Assembly: GCA_002067855.1 (NCBI GenBank)
Contig: MVQS01000333.1
Span: forward strand, 1 to 5,042
Source: Syntrophaceae bacterium PtaB.Bin038
Lineage (GTDB): Bacteria > Desulfobacterota > Syntrophia > Syntrophales > UBA2192
Direction: 5' to 3'
Length of the DNA: 5,042 bases
The translations under genes and the position numbers were made by a program. Positions 4,874 through 5,042 of the stretch are shown in pieces (position 1 is the stretch's first letter; every line of letters begins with the position of its first letter). The notes beneath the pieces were generated by a model. The model made no database searches, was not told where the DNA came from, and saw only the letters and a list, made by a program, of their open reading frames with translations.

Positions 4874-4888
4874 CTTATGTCTTATCTT

Positions 4889-4916
4889 CCTGGACCCTGT
4901 ACCCTGAACCCTGTCT
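4889..4916. repeat. Second heptad array (CCTG every 7 bases) next to the pyrG stop
   Basis: CCTG occurs at 4889, 4896, 4903 and 4910, exactly every 7 bases, with units cctggac, cctgtac and cctgaac. On the minus strand, the pyrG sense, this reads CAGG every 7 bases beginning 5 bases after the stop codon. It shares the core and period of the array downstream of purQ although the three variable bases differ. Confidence 0.72.
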
Positions 4917-4917
4917 T

Positions 4918-5042
4918 CTACGCCCCTTTCTTCTTTTTCCCTTCCTTCCCCCTCTGCTGCCTGGCCCTGAGCGAGGCGCCGATGAAGGCCGCGAAGAGCG
5001 GGTGGGGCCTGCGGGGCTTGGACTTGAACTCGGGGTGGAACT
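4918..5042 (-). CDS. pyrG: CTP synthase, C-terminal end
   Basis: CTP synthase aminates UTP to CTP using glutamine. Only the last 40 complete codons are visible before the TAG at 4918-4920; the gene continues beyond the right edge. FHPEFKSKPRRPHPLF is diagnostic for the PyrG glutaminase domain. Its HPE (5037-5029) supplies the catalytic His and Glu, and the PHPLF-FI helix that follows is the normal end of the family. After that helix comes a highly basic tail, RARQQRGKEGKKKKGA, about 16 residues of low complexity and probably disordered. A heptad repeat and a strong hairpin follow directly downstream. Confidence 0.92.
   Translation of the reverse strand, partial: FHPEFKSKPRRPHPLFAAFIGASLRARQQRGKEGKKKKGA

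Noticed and set aside
1..5042. Functional link between purQ and pyrG because both end in a glutaminase HPE motif
   Set aside because: They are different pathway enzymes on opposite strands at the window edges; the shared triad motif reflects the class I amidotransferase fold only.

Overview
The window reads as chromosomal DNA from a GC-rich Gram-negative bacterium. Three consecutive genes carry lipobox signal peptides, one of them with a BamE/SmpA-type domain, and a fourth encodes a protein with a Sec signal peptide. GC is roughly 65% in most genes and about 56% in one two-gene block. The PurQ type and the intergenic heptad repeats would suit a deltaproteobacterial (Desulfobacterota-like) lineage, but that placement is inference and no taxonomic marker is present.

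Layout from left to right: (1) the 3' end of purQ (+), followed three bases after its stop by a period-7 CAGG repeat array that folds back on inverted copies; (2) a complete AcuI/YhdH-family NADPH-dependent oxidoreductase (+, 618-1619); (3) a short G-rich convergent spacer; (4) two small genes on the minus strand, a 97-aa protein of unknown function and downstream of it a 135-aa secreted protein of unknown function; (5) a divergent promoter region with a good sigma70-like promoter on the plus strand; (6) a compact plus-strand operon of three lipoproteins (2633-4057): a BamE-like protein with a Gly/Ser-rich insert, then two overlapping genes that are paralogues of each other; (7) a lower-GC minus-strand pair encoding a MNT-domain nucleotidyltransferase and a HepT-like protein, a type VII toxin-antitoxin arrangement with its own promoter; (8) a strong inverted repeat/terminator, a second CCTG-heptad array, and the 3' end of pyrG (CTP synthase, minus).

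The two edge genes are both glutamine-dependent nucleotide biosynthesis enzymes and make the region look like ordinary core chromosome. The middle is accessory: an envelope lipoprotein cluster and a toxin-antitoxin module. The least expected signals are the period-7 CAGG heptads directly after the stop codons of both purQ and pyrG, in the same orientation relative to the gene, and the tandemly duplicated lipoprotein family, in which one copy has a membrane-like hydrophobic insert that the other lacks.
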